Below the pieces are notes generated by a model that ran no database searches, was not told the origin of the DNA, and was given only the letters and a program-made list of their open reading frames with translations. DNA of 64,000 nt, from positions 62,001 through 126,000 of the forward strand of contig CAZPAY010000003.1 of NCBI GenBank assembly GCA_964584805.1, in the 5' to 3' direction. The position numbers and the translations under genes were made by a program. Origin of the DNA: JABHIE01 sp964584805 (GTDB lineage: Bacteria > Planctomycetota > UBA1135). Of the stretch, positions 1-9,697 are shown in pieces (position 1 is the first letter of the stretch; every line of letters starts with the position of its first letter).

Positions 1-355
1 AGTTCTCTTACTCGGGCTCCTCCTGCCCTTACTCGGATGCGGCGTGCTTCAACAAGAGCACCACCCTACTCTGGAATGGCTAGACGAGCGTTTACCTGAG
101 CCTGACTCTTCTGTTGGCTCAGTGGCTTTGGGCGTGGCCGTATTGCCCATTGCCGTTCCTGCCGGCATCATTGATACTTTTCTTGCCAACCCGTTTTTAG
201 TGGCCCCCGATGCCTGGGATAGCACTCACGACCTTGTCTGGAAAGACCCTCAAGGAACGCTGTTTTATCAATCCGCCCTCTTCTTGCCCAAGATCGCATT
301 TACGCCAATCGTGTTTGCATTCACTTGGTCCACTCACATCATGCTTGGCGAATGA
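1..355 (+). CDS. Lipoprotein of unknown function, 5' end cut by window edge
   Basis: The frame is open from base 2. It begins with a leucine-rich stretch ending in LLPLLGCG, which fits a lipoprotein signal peptide with lipobox LLGC, so the start codon lies just before the window. A GTG at 44 would remove this signal and is rejected. The mature part (about 100 residues) carries two hydrophobic stretches around VALGVAVLPIAVPAGIIDTF and FLPKIAFTPIVF. The same pattern recurs in the next gene, so the two are tandem paralogues. The stop overlaps the next start (ATGA at 352-355), which implies translational coupling. I do not recognise the family; function unknown. Confidence 0.7.
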   Translation, partial: VLLLGLLLPLLGCGVLQQEHHPTLEWLDERLPEPDSSVGSVALGVAVLPIAVPAGIIDTFLANPFLVAPDAWDSTHDLVWKDPQGTLFYQSALFLPKIAFTPIVFAFTWSTHIMLGE

Positions 356-822
356 AACATCTCTCACTCATTATGGTCGCGCTCGTATTGGGCAGCCTCA
401 ACTCATGCGCCTTCACCAATCCCAAGAATACGCCGCTCGTCACGGGCGTAGATAAAGCGCTAGGCGGTGAGGATAAAGATGGATGGCTTTCGATTGCCGC
501 TATCCCTTTGGCTCTGCCTCTTGGACTTGTCGATGTCACCATAGTGCACCCCGTGCAAGTCGTTGACGATGCAGCGCAAGACACCTGGGATTTACTATGG
601 GAACACAATGTGCAAGGGGCAGCGATGCGATCATTCCTTTTTTTCCCGCGCGTTACACTAACTCCAATCATCTTTACAGGCGATTGGGTCGGGCGTGCAC
701 TGTTTGATATTCCTCCGCATGGTGAAGAACATATCGAAGAGAAAGCACCCCTCACGCCGAATGAGCGTAAACGAATTCAATCTGAAATCGAGCGGCTACA
801 AAAGCAACTCGCAGATGGTTAG
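352..822 (+). CDS. Lipoprotein, paralogue of the upstream gene
   Basis: A 156-residue protein starting at ATG 352, chosen because it gives a clean lipoprotein signal (MKHLSLIMVALVLGSLNSC, lipobox LNSC); a longer TTG start at 325 would bury it. The core aligns by eye with the upstream protein: IPLALPLGLVDVTIVHP against LPIAVPAGIIDTFLANP, and FFPRVTLTPIIF against FLPKIAFTPIVF. The C-terminus adds a charged, probably helical tail (NERKRIQSEIERLQKQL). It is likely an envelope lipoprotein; role unknown. It converges on the FG-GAP selenoprotein gene with only 15 bases between. Confidence 0.75.
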   Translation: MKHLSLIMVALVLGSLNSCAFTNPKNTPLVTGVDKALGGEDKDGWLSIAAIPLALPLGLVDVTIVHPVQVVDDAAQDTWDLLWEHNVQGAAMRSFLFFPRVTLTPIIFTGDWVGRALFDIPPHGEEHIEEKAPLTPNERKRIQSEIERLQKQLADG

Positions 823-837
823 CGCAGGGCGATCGCT

Positions 838-3800
838 TTACCCGCCGATCAGATGGCTTGCTTTCTGTCTTTCGTCACTTGCTTGATCCTTGGCGGCGAC
901 ATCAGCAAGTTGTTGGTACAAATCGGCCATTGCGCTCGACCCAATTCCTCGGAATAGCTTTGCCATACCTGCGTAGTCACGCACACGACGCACCAGCCGA
1001 CGGCCAAAAGACAAGCGCGAGCCGGATGGATCTCGTGGGTTTAATGTGCTCAGTAATCGCACATCGCGCAAAATAGCACCAATCTTTTCGGGGCCTTTAT
1101 AAACCACGCGCAAGTTACCCATGGAGTCGAGCAACAAACTCGTCGGCAAAGGGGCTCCGTTATAGCGGCCGACAATTTCACCGAGAAGGATCTCAAGTGA
1201 ATTCATGAAAGCGTCATCGGCGTATCCCGCATTTTTATCTAACCCGAAATGCGCGACAATTTTTTTCGCTTGTTCGTGCTTGTCAAATGAATCGGTGCAA
1301 AGAGTGATGATGCGCAAACCTAGCTTGTCAATTTTTTCCTTGCGATCCTGAAAACCCTCAAACTCATTTAAACAAGAAGCGCAGGTCGTCCCCCAGAGAT
1401 TAATGAGTGTGGGCGCACCAGCGACATCGTCGACTCGGCGTTTCTTATTTTCAAACGAAGGGATGCCAAGGGGCGCAAGAGGGATGGCCTCTGTCAAGAC
1501 GATACGCGAAACCATACGGCCTGCATCTGACTTGACGCCTGTCGGAGCAGAAGCCAACTCAACATGTGTTTGTGGCTCGATACTCACGGCAACGCCCGCG
1601 CCCTGAACAAGAGAGTAGCGATTGTTCATACGGCAACCCGTAAATGATTCGGACTCGCCGCTGGGCCAGCGTACAACGACACTTTCGATTGCACTTTCTT
1701 TCCCCAAACTAAAGAGCATGGTCTTCGATGACTGAGAGAGAAAACTCTCTCCAGCGTAAACCGTGCGGGTAAAGATTTTGCCGCTAGCGGTGCTAAGCGT
1801 TACGCGCGCGCCGATGGCATCGCGGTTGGCGCTAACCCCCTGCATGCGCAGTTTTAACCAATGCGTATCAGGGCCGTTTCCGCGCATCAAACGGATACGC
1901 GGTGCAGTGCGAAAGCGAAGTAAGACATCGGCGTGGCCATCGTCATCCCAATCGATGTCGGCCACAGATCGGCCATCGCCCTTGAAAGCGGCATCCGTAC
2001 AAGAGGACATGTCTGCGAATTTATTATCGCCTAAGTTAAGGAAGACGCGGTTGGATTCGCGACCCGACCAACTCGCACCTTCATGCCGGACGAGGTATTG
2101 AATACTTGACCAAGCGTTACGGTAATTCTCAGGTGCTTCATCCGATTCGGCAGGAGATTGCGACGTCACGCGTCGCCAGAAAAAACTTCATAAGTCGTGC
2201 GTGTCGGTGTTGGTGACAAAACCATTTGGTGAATAAATATCAGGCAAGCCATCGCCCGACAAATCGCCCATGCGCGCGCCCCAAGCCCACCCACCCACGG
2301 CGATACCAGCATCTAAAGTGATGTCTTTGAAAGTGCCATCACCTAGATTTTCGAGCAGAGTATTTCCACGAGCATGGCGCAAATAATGCTCATGGACGGC
2401 CTCTTGCTTGCCTTTCATGAACTGGCCCGATTGCGGCACAATGCGCCGGCCTGCAGACGAAAACATATTGCTGATGTGGTAATCCATGTCGCCGTCGCCG
2501 TCGATATCGGCGGCGCTGATGCCCATCCCTGCGGCCAAATCACTTGCACCAATTTCGATTGCGATGTCACGGAATTTGCCGCCCTCATTTTGATACAAAT
2601 TATTGTGCCCGAAATCGTTTGTTACATATAAATCTAGATCGCCATCATCATCAAAATCTTCCCAAAGAGAGGAGAGCGAAAACTTGGTGTTGTTTTCATC
2701 CAAGCCAACCTCGGCTGTCGCGAGTGCAAATTTGCGGTCACCCAAATTCCTCCAGAACATGTTGGATGCGCCATTATTCGCATCGTGATAGGGAGTTGGC
2801 ACTCCGCCGATAAGCCCGCCAGCTGTGTAACGCACACCATACAAATCCAAGTCGCCGTCAAGGTCAATGTCGGCGGCGCTGAGTGAATAGACCTCATCTT
2901 GCCCCTCACCTTGCACAGGTGTTAGGTCTGGAAAGTTGCCTGCTCCATCATTCCAGCAGACCATCAAATTTGCACCCACAGCGACAACCAAGTCTTGATC
3001 GCCATCATTGTCTAAATCCAAAAACAAGGCGGAGCGTGAATTGTCTAAAAAACCGACCCCCGATGCCTGAGTCCTATCTCGCGCCCGGCCATCTTTACTG
3101 TGCATAAACAAACGATTAGGCAAACCACCTTGCTGGCAGACATATATATCATCACGACCGTCATTGTTAACATCGCCAACAGCGAACCCTTGGGCGCCGA
3201 TGAATGAATTGCCAATCAGCCGATCGGTCATGTCCATATATTCATTCACACCGTGGAGATACTCCGCACGAAAATGCGCCATGTCGGCAAAAACCGCGCC
3301 AGTTACATCGGCCAGCAATGGCGCGCGTGTTTTCACCTCTTCATAAAATGAGGCACGCAGGGCAAACATACGGACGACCTTCTTGCCGCCTTCGCTGCGC
3401 ACGCGCCACTCAACATTCCATTGGATGTTTTGCTGAAATCGGCCGCCCGTCGATGTTGGTGCCGAAAAATGCCCTAAAACCTCGGTCGAGAATAAATCAT
3501 CATTGTGTACATCTACCGAAATGATTTTGACGAATGGATGTATTTCAACACCATCATCAAAAGGTGAGGTCAATGCTCGGCCTAACCCTGCAACGGCTTT
3601 GGCTGAATAAAGTTTGCCATCAAAACCACTCGCACGCTTGGCAACCGTAAAGCCATCATCAAGCAAAAGATCAAATTGCTTGGGGCGCAAAACCGTCATG
3701 CCGCTGAAATCTCTATCAAACAAATCACGCAGATGGTCAAAGCCGCGATGCGCAATTCCTTTGGCAAATTTCTTTATTTCAGCCTTGGCCAAATCATGCA

Positions 3801-4032
3801 AAACCTCACTTCCCCAACCATCAAACTCTGAGCTACGGCGTTTTCGATTGTCGAGCGCCCAACTTGGCAAATCCATGCCACGGTCTTGGAGCAATACGCC
3901 GGTGTCCTCCTGAGCGGGAGGGCAATCTTGGGCAGGTGAATTGAGTAACGCTTCGGGGGGGGGCGCTAGGCAAAGGGTGAGGTAGAGGGTGGCTGTGAAG
4001 AGCAAAGTTGTGGTTATTCCGGGGGGGGACAT
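838..4032 (-). CDS. Secreted FG-GAP/VCBS - ASPIC/UnbV - thioredoxin-like protein with in-frame TGA; candidate selenoprotein
   Basis: Read through the TGA at 2188-2190, this is one 1064-residue protein. Residues 1-30 look like a signal peptide. About 240-600 contain FG-GAP/VCBS repeats rich in calcium-binding-like Asp motifs (DVNNDGRDDIYV, DLDNDGDQDLVV, DIDGDGDMDYHI). The TGA would be residue 615 in DTHDL-U-SFFWRRV. After it come another FG-GAP unit (DIDWDDDGHADVLL), an ASPIC/UnbV domain (GARVTLSTASGK, VVVRWPSGES) and a thioredoxin-like domain with LWGTTCASC (Cys884, Cys887). The frame is the same on both sides of the TGA, and neither half alone is a complete family member. A 6-bp hairpin starts 11 bases after the TGA. 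The start lies between two runs of eight or nine G/C, so the N-terminus is less certain. Two separate genes or a sequencing error are the alternatives. Substrate unknown. Confidence 0.75.
2160..2176 (-). promoter_or_regulatory. Candidate bacterial SECIS hairpin of the FG-GAP gene
   Basis: On the coding strand the mRNA reads GCGACG-CGUGA-CGUCGC: six perfect pairs closing a five-base loop. The loop starts 18 bases after the UGA and has G as its second base. Bacterial SECIS elements lie just after the UGA, usually with a G among the first two loop bases, so this matches. The hairpin is seen; SelB binding is inferred. Confidence 0.6.
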
Positions 4033-4075
4033 CCAGAATGCAGGATTTGAACGAATTCTGCAAGCAACTTTCCGC

Positions 4076-7000
4076 TTATCGCAACTCTATCTCAGAAAAC
4101 CCTAAGCCAATATTTGCTGAGTCATCCGTAGAAGCAAGCACTTCAAAGCGCAGGCTCTGAATCTTCTTCTTTCCCGAAAGAGGAAAAACGGTTTCTTCCT
4201 GAGCATTTGGATTGATATCAATCACAATGGGCTTGCGGCTCTTACCTAGCCACAAATTGATTTTTGTAATTCTCGGATTTTGATTGGGATACGAATCAGC
4301 TCTCTTCGTGCGAGCGTGAGAAAAAACAATCTGACGCGCTGAAACTGCTTTCTTCAATTTAAGCTCGAACCTGGGCTGCTTTTCCCCCGCTGGTGCAGCC
4401 CAATAGGTGTCAAAGCGTCCATCAACGGCATTATTCGCTTCATGGCCTGAACTAAAGCCGCTGGCCATTGCCCTAGGCCCAGCGAGAGCTAAACGATTTT
4501 TCTTTTTCGCGATAGAGTCAATCAGGGAGAAGGATGCATGAACCCATTCATTCCTAAATTCAAGTTCGCCCGTCTTTTCCACACCGCCTACAAAAGTTTC
4601 AACTTCAGCATAGATGAACCAGTCTCCGGGTGGGCAGACGACCTTTGCTGCAAATCGAGCGTCATCCGATGCAACGACTGATTGCAACAGCACCGCATCT
4701 CCGGTTTGCCTTGGACGAGCCCAGTAAGTCACCTTTTCTGCGGACTGCCCGTCTAAATCCATCCACAAGATAAGTGGATCACCACGGACCAAATGCATTA
4801 TCGCGCCGGAATCGGAAGCCGTTGTTTTATTTAGAGTGACCACAGAAGAAGCTTGCTCACCGGTAACGGATTCAAGAGTTGCCCTATTCAAAAAGAGAAG
4901 CGCAAAACATGTTTGAGTTTCACAACTGCCAGCCCACTGACCTGCGCTCAGTTGATTCTCAAGCAGCCAAGCCGCGCCCTCTTGATACCAATCGTGCTCG
5001 GCGAATTTCGGCATGTCGAGCAAATTACAGACCCGCTCTAAACCGTATAAATAATACAAATGACGATTTGATTGAAACCCGGGGTTGTGGTCAACGGCAA
5101 AATGGTTTGACATCCAGGAAATCCCGGCTTCGCGCGCCAGGCGAATGCTCTGTTTTTCAGAGCCCCGAAGTCTCTTGCCGAGGGCCTCTTCGCAGACTAT
5201 TGCGACGGCAACACCCGCCGCAGTCATGGAACCGGTGGAAGAACTTCCCTTCCGATAGCCAAAACCGCGCGGCTCTGCAAGGCCGCCGCCCGCAGTTGCT
5301 TGCAGAGGCCCACTACCCTTGCTCTGCTCTTGATAGGCCAAAAAACCACGGGCTAATTTTTGCCATGCTTTTCGAGAAGGCTTGAGCCCCATCAAATGGG
5401 CTGACCTTAATCCCAGGGCTGCATATTGCGTAATCGACAAATCTGGATCGGATGTCGGATCGGTTGGGTAAGACCACATGCCGTCCGTACGCTGCCACCC
5501 TAGCAACTGCTCTTGAAGCTCTTCCATCCAGGGCAAGAGCGAATCTTCGTGCGCAGCCTCAACGGCCATCATTTGCACACCCAAAGAATAGGTGCGTATC
5601 GGCGAGTTCTGCTTCAGGTAACTCAAGCCACGGCGGATGGCCAAATGAGTGGAAGGAATGCCGCACTTCAACAAAGTGTACACAGAAAGTGCCGTTTGCC
5701 CATTTGGATAAGAACTCTTGTAGTCACTCCAAGAGCCATCGACGAGTTGAGTAGACAGAAGGAAGTCCACGCCGCGCTGAATCGACTCATTAACCGCTTG
5801 GGGCTCGACCAGTCGAGTGGACTGGTGCTGTTTGGTCGCAGTTTCCAACCAAGAATGCTCAAGAGGACGACCCGATGGAGCTGCGTAACCCGCCCACTGA
5901 AAATCTCCCTCGTATGGGCTAAGACGCGATAATTCATAATGACTAGCCAACGATTCGCTATCTGGCCACCCCCAACGAAGGAAGAGTGGGCGTAAATCAC
6001 GACCCACTGTTTGCGAGAAATAAATTATGAATTGATTTCTCTTTTCTTCATCATTTTTCGGCAACTGACTTGGCTGCAATTCATGATAAAGCTCAAAGAC
6101 ACGTTTATACGCTTCCCAGGTGAACTCCCTCTGGAGCATGGCATAAACCACAAGAGCAATGCCTGGGTTACTCTTCCATTCTTCAAACTTGGGTTCTTTC
6201 AAGTAGTCAATGGCGGCTTTCTTTTGACCCTGAAGCCATGGGTTTGCCCAAGGCTCGATTCCTGACATAACCTCACCGGCATGTAGCGAGAAAAGATTAC
6301 ATGTCACCTCGCCAGTGCCAGAAAATGTCCATGCACCCTTTTGGCGGTTATGGCCCCACTCGTGAAAATGACCCCAACTACCTTCTTTTTTCAACCGCTC
6401 GACATCAAGTACACGAGCTAGATTTCCACCGCGCGGCTCGGCCACATCGAGATGAGTCATGACGGGGTAGCCTGAGTGCATATACCCGGCCGAAATCAAA
6501 ACATCGGGAACGAATCGCTCTTTGCGTTTTGGAACTTCTTCAGCTCCGAGATCACAGTGGGAGGTAATGACGCCGTCCCAAAATGTGATGGCATCAGTCG
6601 GGTCTTGCAAATCACGCACTGCACGAGATGGAACCGTCAGCACACACTCCCGACCAACAATCTCAGCCCAAGGTCCGGGGGCTTTTTTGTTTTTCGCCCA
6701 TTCTTTTAATGTGGTTTCTCCCAAGACGAAAAGTGGTGCCTCAACTGCGCCCTTAAGAGTAACTTCGATGGGCATGGCCTCTGGAGACGCCACGAGATAA
6801 ATGGGGCCGCCCCATGGCGTGCACATTTCCAAATCAGCTTGAATGGGTAATTCTTGGGTGATTTCAGGCCATCGCGGCCATGTAGCCTTATGCCACAATT
6901 GATCTCGATGACAGCCGATACGAATGGACCATCCTTTAATGATTCCGTCAGAGTCGGCCTTTGTTTCACATTTAATCTTGGCTACGCGCAGCACAGCTCC

Positions 7001-8107
7001 GGGCGCCAAGTACAACCCCGTGCTTTGCCAACCGGGTCGTTCCGCCGATGCGATTAAGTTGCCGCGAACTTGTCGCGCGCTTGCAGGCACCGCGCCAGGA
7101 AAGCCATCTGCACCGGGAAAAGCAACACGCTCAGACACGGGCAGGTCTTTCCATAATCGAGATTGCAAGGCAACCCAAAAGCGCGCAGCACCATCTATTT
7201 CCTTGAGCGGCTTTGCGGGAGAAGGGGCATGCTGCCCGCCCATTTGTTCGGCAAATTGCAAAAGGTTCGGCAGCAAAATTTCGTCCTGATTGGGAATAGA
7301 ATCGACCGCGTGCAGCAAAGGGTGGTAACTAGGCGCATCGTCCGAGACGGCCTCTTGCGCGCGTGATTGATAAAAATCAAGCACCCGGCCAGCGTGCACA
7401 TGCTGCGCTTGAGTTTTAGAAACACTGTAGCCTCCATCTTGATTTGCATTGCAATAACCATCGGCCAAAACCAAACCCATCACGGCAGCGACCTGATTCA
7501 TGGGGTGCTCTTCGCGAATATCTTTGCCGCTCAATTGAGCCCACCCCCAGGGGCACGACCCCATGAAGAGACCACCCCCACGGCGGACATAACCCTGCAA
7601 AGCCTCAATCCAATCTTGATCGGGCCATTCCGGAGCGCCAGACCAAATTAATACATCATGTTTTCTCCATTCACTAATAGGCAAGTTAAGTTTTCCAACG
7701 ATTGGTTTTGCTTTTCCATCAGTAATCCAGCCCAGAGCGTTATGGGCAAAAACAGAGAGGCCGTCATTTGGGTTTAACGCAGAATTTGCAGCGCCGTGAT
7801 AACCGTGTGCCGCCAGCACCACTCGACCGCGCCCAAAGCGAGCCGCGCCAATCATGGCCAAGGGTTGACTTCCCCCACCTGTTAAAACAGCAAAAGCATC
7901 CGGGCCAAAAACCGAAACTGTGCCAGGTGAACCAGGGAGCGGCAAGATGTCAATTCCACTCAGCAACACCGCACGATCTGCGTTGGCAGAGGCGACATCG
8001 GGTGCCATCCGCGAATCTTGTGCGGGCAAAATCGACACGGAAACAGCCACGACCGTAAGGAATAGGGCGCATGAATGAAACAAGGCAAGGGGGGATGTCT
8101 TCCGCAC
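4076..8107 (-). CDS. Secreted M60-like metallopeptidase with squalene-cyclase-like repeats and F5/8-type C-terminal domain
   Basis: A 1343-residue protein from a GTG start at 8107; residues 1-30 form a signal peptide ending near ILPAQ. Residues about 40-290 resemble the N-terminal region of TCAF/M60 proteins (FGRGRVVLAAHGYHG, YVRRGGGLFMGSCPWGW). The catalytic zinc motif HEWGH is at about 582-586, followed by NRQKGAW and a Glu 14 residues after the second His, as in M60 (mucin-peptidase-like) enzymes. From about 770 to 1090 there are prenyltransferase/squalene-oxidase-like alpha repeats (GVDFLLSTQLVDGSW, WQRTDGMWSYP). The last 150 residues look like a discoidin (F5/8 type C) carbohydrate-binding domain (NNAVDGRFDTYWAAP). 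It probably cleaves glycoproteins or envelope peptides outside the cytoplasm; the substrate is unknown. Confidence 0.85.
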   Translation of the reverse strand: MRKTSPLALFHSCALFLTVVAVSVSILPAQDSRMAPDVASANADRAVLLSGIDILPLPGSPGTVSVFGPDAFAVLTGGGSQPLAMIGAARFGRGRVVLAAHGYHGAANSALNPNDGLSVFAHNALGWITDGKAKPIVGKLNLPISEWRKHDVLIWSGAPEWPDQDWIEALQGYVRRGGGLFMGSCPWGWAQLSGKDIREEHPMNQVAAVMGLVLADGYCNANQDGGYSVSKTQAQHVHAGRVLDFYQSRAQEAVSDDAPSYHPLLHAVDSIPNQDEILLPNLLQFAEQMGGQHAPSPAKPLKEIDGAARFWVALQSRLWKDLPVSERVAFPGADGFPGAVPASARQVRGNLIASAERPGWQSTGLYLAPGAVLRVAKIKCETKADSDGIIKGWSIRIGCHRDQLWHKATWPRWPEITQELPIQADLEMCTPWGGPIYLVASPEAMPIEVTLKGAVEAPLFVLGETTLKEWAKNKKAPGPWAEIVGRECVLTVPSRAVRDLQDPTDAITFWDGVITSHCDLGAEEVPKRKERFVPDVLISAGYMHSGYPVMTHLDVAEPRGGNLARVLDVERLKKEGSWGHFHEWGHNRQKGAWTFSGTGEVTCNLFSLHAGEVMSGIEPWANPWLQGQKKAAIDYLKEPKFEEWKSNPGIALVVYAMLQREFTWEAYKRVFELYHELQPSQLPKNDEEKRNQFIIYFSQTVGRDLRPLFLRWGWPDSESLASHYELSRLSPYEGDFQWAGYAAPSGRPLEHSWLETATKQHQSTRLVEPQAVNESIQRGVDFLLSTQLVDGSWSDYKSSYPNGQTALSVYTLLKCGIPSTHLAIRRGLSYLKQNSPIRTYSLGVQMMAVEAAHEDSLLPWMEELQEQLLGWQRTDGMWSYPTDPTSDPDLSITQYAALGLRSAHLMGLKPSRKAWQKLARGFLAYQEQSKGSGPLQATAGGGLAEPRGFGYRKGSSSTGSMTAAGVAVAIVCEEALGKRLRGSEKQSIRLAREAGISWMSNHFAVDHNPGFQSNRHLYYLYGLERVCNLLDMPKFAEHDWYQEGAAWLLENQLSAGQWAGSCETQTCFALLFLNRATLESVTGEQASSVVTLNKTTASDSGAIMHLVRGDPLILWMDLDGQSAEKVTYWARPRQTGDAVLLQSVVASDDARFAAKVVCPPGDWFIYAEVETFVGGVEKTGELEFRNEWVHASFSLIDSIAKKKNRLALAGPRAMASGFSSGHEANNAVDGRFDTYWAAPAGEKQPRFELKLKKAVSARQIVFSHARTKRADSYPNQNPRITKINLWLGKSRKPIVIDINPNAQEETVFPLSGKKKIQSLRFEVLASTDDSANIGLGFSEIELR

Positions 8108-8180
8108 GGAACTAGCCTAGACTCTCGGTGCCAGATTGGCAGAACCTCTTTGGCATTTGGGTTGCAGTGCATCCATCAAC

Positions 8181-8384
8181 ATGCTGAATTCCATCGAATC
8201 ACTCCTTCAACGCACCAATTCCGTCTTGTTGCGCTTGCTGCTCCTCGGCCTCTTTCTAGGAGTAGCCGGCTTGGTGATTGCATTCAGCTTGTTTGCATTT
8301 GTCATCACAAGCGTCATGCGGATTTTTGGATTCCGCCCACGGGTGATGATTCGCCCCCACTTTCCTAAACTTCCGCCGCTTTGA
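8181..8384 (+). CDS. Small single-pass membrane protein
   Basis: A 67-residue protein from ATG 8181 with one strong membrane helix (about residues 15-40, LRLLLLGLFLGVAGLVIAF) and a short basic C-terminus ending in RPHFPKLPPL. An upstream in-frame start at 8136 would add only polar residues and is less likely. Its TGA stop overlaps the TTG start of the transporter gene (TTGA at 8381-8384), so it heads a three-gene coupled operon with the transporter and the kinase. Function unknown. Confidence 0.65.
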   Translation: MLNSIESLLQRTNSVLLRLLLLGLFLGVAGLVIAFSLFAFVITSVMRIFGFRPRVMIRPHFPKLPPL

Positions 8385-9697
8385 GCACAGCGAGTACCGA
8401 TTCTCCACTAAAGCAGCGCCGCATTTTCCGGACGTGGCTACCGCTTGCTCTCAGTTGGATGCTGATGGGCGCAGAAATGCCCGCCTTTACCGCTTTTGTC
8501 GGCAACATGCTCGACCCGCGCATTCATTTGGCGGCATGGGGCTCACTCGTTTTTCCATTATCCCTAGTCATCGAAGGGCCGATTATTCAAATGTTGGCGG
8601 CCTCGACCGCTCTGGCTGAAGATGGTGATTCGTGGCGAAAACTGCGGCGATGGATGTTTCAACTTGCAGGTGTGCTAACTGCGCTGCATGCACTCATTGC
8701 ATTTACCCCTCTTTTTGATTTCATTGCACGCGGCATTCTGGGAGTGCCCGAAAATGTAATCGAGCCGGGGCGCATTGGTTTTCAAATCATGTTGCCCTGG
8801 ACGATTAGCATTGCTTGGCGACGATTCAACCAAGGTGTGTTGATTCGCACCGAGCGCGCACGAATGGTCACAATCGGCACGGCGATCCGCTTGGGAGTAC
8901 TTTTACTAACACTCAATTTCCTTCCTGATGTTGTGCAGCTACCTGGGGTGATGGTTGGTGCAATCGCCGTTGCACTTGCAGTTTTTTCAGAAGCCATTTT
9001 TTCAGAATGGGCCGCACGATCAGCCGTCCAGGAAAGAATCCTTACGGCACTGCCGGCCAAGAAAAAACTGACTGCTGCAAATTTCAGGGCGTTTTACATC
9101 CCCCTTGCACTTACGCCCCTAATCACGCTTTTCATTCAACCCGTGGGAAGTGCCGCGATGAGCCGCATGCCCGAAGCGCTTGATTCGTTGGCTTGCTGGT
9201 CGCCTGTGCATGGTTTGATTTTTCTTGTTCGCGCGACGGGGTTTGCCTTCCAAGAAGTTGTTGTCGCACTTTCGCCCATGCTAAACGCAAGAAAAGCTTT
9301 AACACAATTTGCAAAACGCCTTGGCCTTGCATGCGTGGCGACCCTGTCACTCATTGCCTTTACTCCTCTTGGCACTTATTGGTTCGGGACGGTTTCCGGC
9401 CTGCCCAAAAACATGGTCGCGCTGAGTGTGACCGCTGTCGGGCTAGCCGTGTTGATGCCCGGTTACGCCGTAGCGCAGTCGCTTTATCAAGGGCAACTCG
9501 TCCATGCCCGTCAAACAAAGCCTATTACTCAAAGCGTTTTAATATACGCAACTATCGCTACAGTCGGTCTTTTACTTGGCGCAACAATCGACACTACGCC
9601 TGGAATTATTTGGGCTATCGCTACATTTACAATTGCCGGTATCCTGCAAACACTCTTTTTGCGCTACCACGCCCGCCGACTCCTTTCCTCATCTTGA
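8381..9697 (+). CDS. ANKH/MATE-like multi-spanning membrane transporter
   Basis: A 438-residue polytopic membrane protein of about 12 hydrophobic segments. The N-terminal pattern WLPLALSWMLMGAEMPAF with EGPIIQMLAASTAL and the motif WRRFNQGVLIR resemble bacterial proteins of the progressive-ankylosis (ANKH) branch of the MATE/flippase superfamily. That placement is from memory of the family pattern and is moderate. The TTG start at 8381 overlaps the stop of the small membrane protein, and its own TGA overlaps the TTG start of the kinase. The cargo is unknown; small anions, lipid-linked sugars or drugs are all possible. Confidence 0.7.
   Translation: MSTASTDSPLKQRRIFRTWLPLALSWMLMGAEMPAFTAFVGNMLDPRIHLAAWGSLVFPLSLVIEGPIIQMLAASTALAEDGDSWRKLRRWMFQLAGVLTALHALIAFTPLFDFIARGILGVPENVIEPGRIGFQIMLPWTISIAWRRFNQGVLIRTERARMVTIGTAIRLGVLLLTLNFLPDVVQLPGVMVGAIAVALAVFSEAIFSEWAARSAVQERILTALPAKKKLTAANFRAFYIPLALTPLITLFIQPVGSAAMSRMPEALDSLACWSPVHGLIFLVRATGFAFQEVVVALSPMLNARKALTQFAKRLGLACVATLSLIAFTPLGTYWFGTVSGLPKNMVALSVTAVGLAVLMPGYAVAQSLYQGQLVHARQTKPITQSVLIYATIATVGLLLGATIDTTPGIIWAIATFTIAGILQTLFLRYHARRLLSSS

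Noticed and set aside
838..2169. The 3' half of the FG-GAP gene as an independent gene starting at GTG 2169
   Set aside because: The frame runs unbroken from the TGA through SFFWRR into it, and it begins mid-repeat without a signal peptide or ribosome-binding site.
9193..9693. N-terminal extension of the protein kinase
   Set aside because: It overlaps the transporter gene completely and has low-complexity Arg/Ser-rich sequence typical of an out-of-frame shadow.
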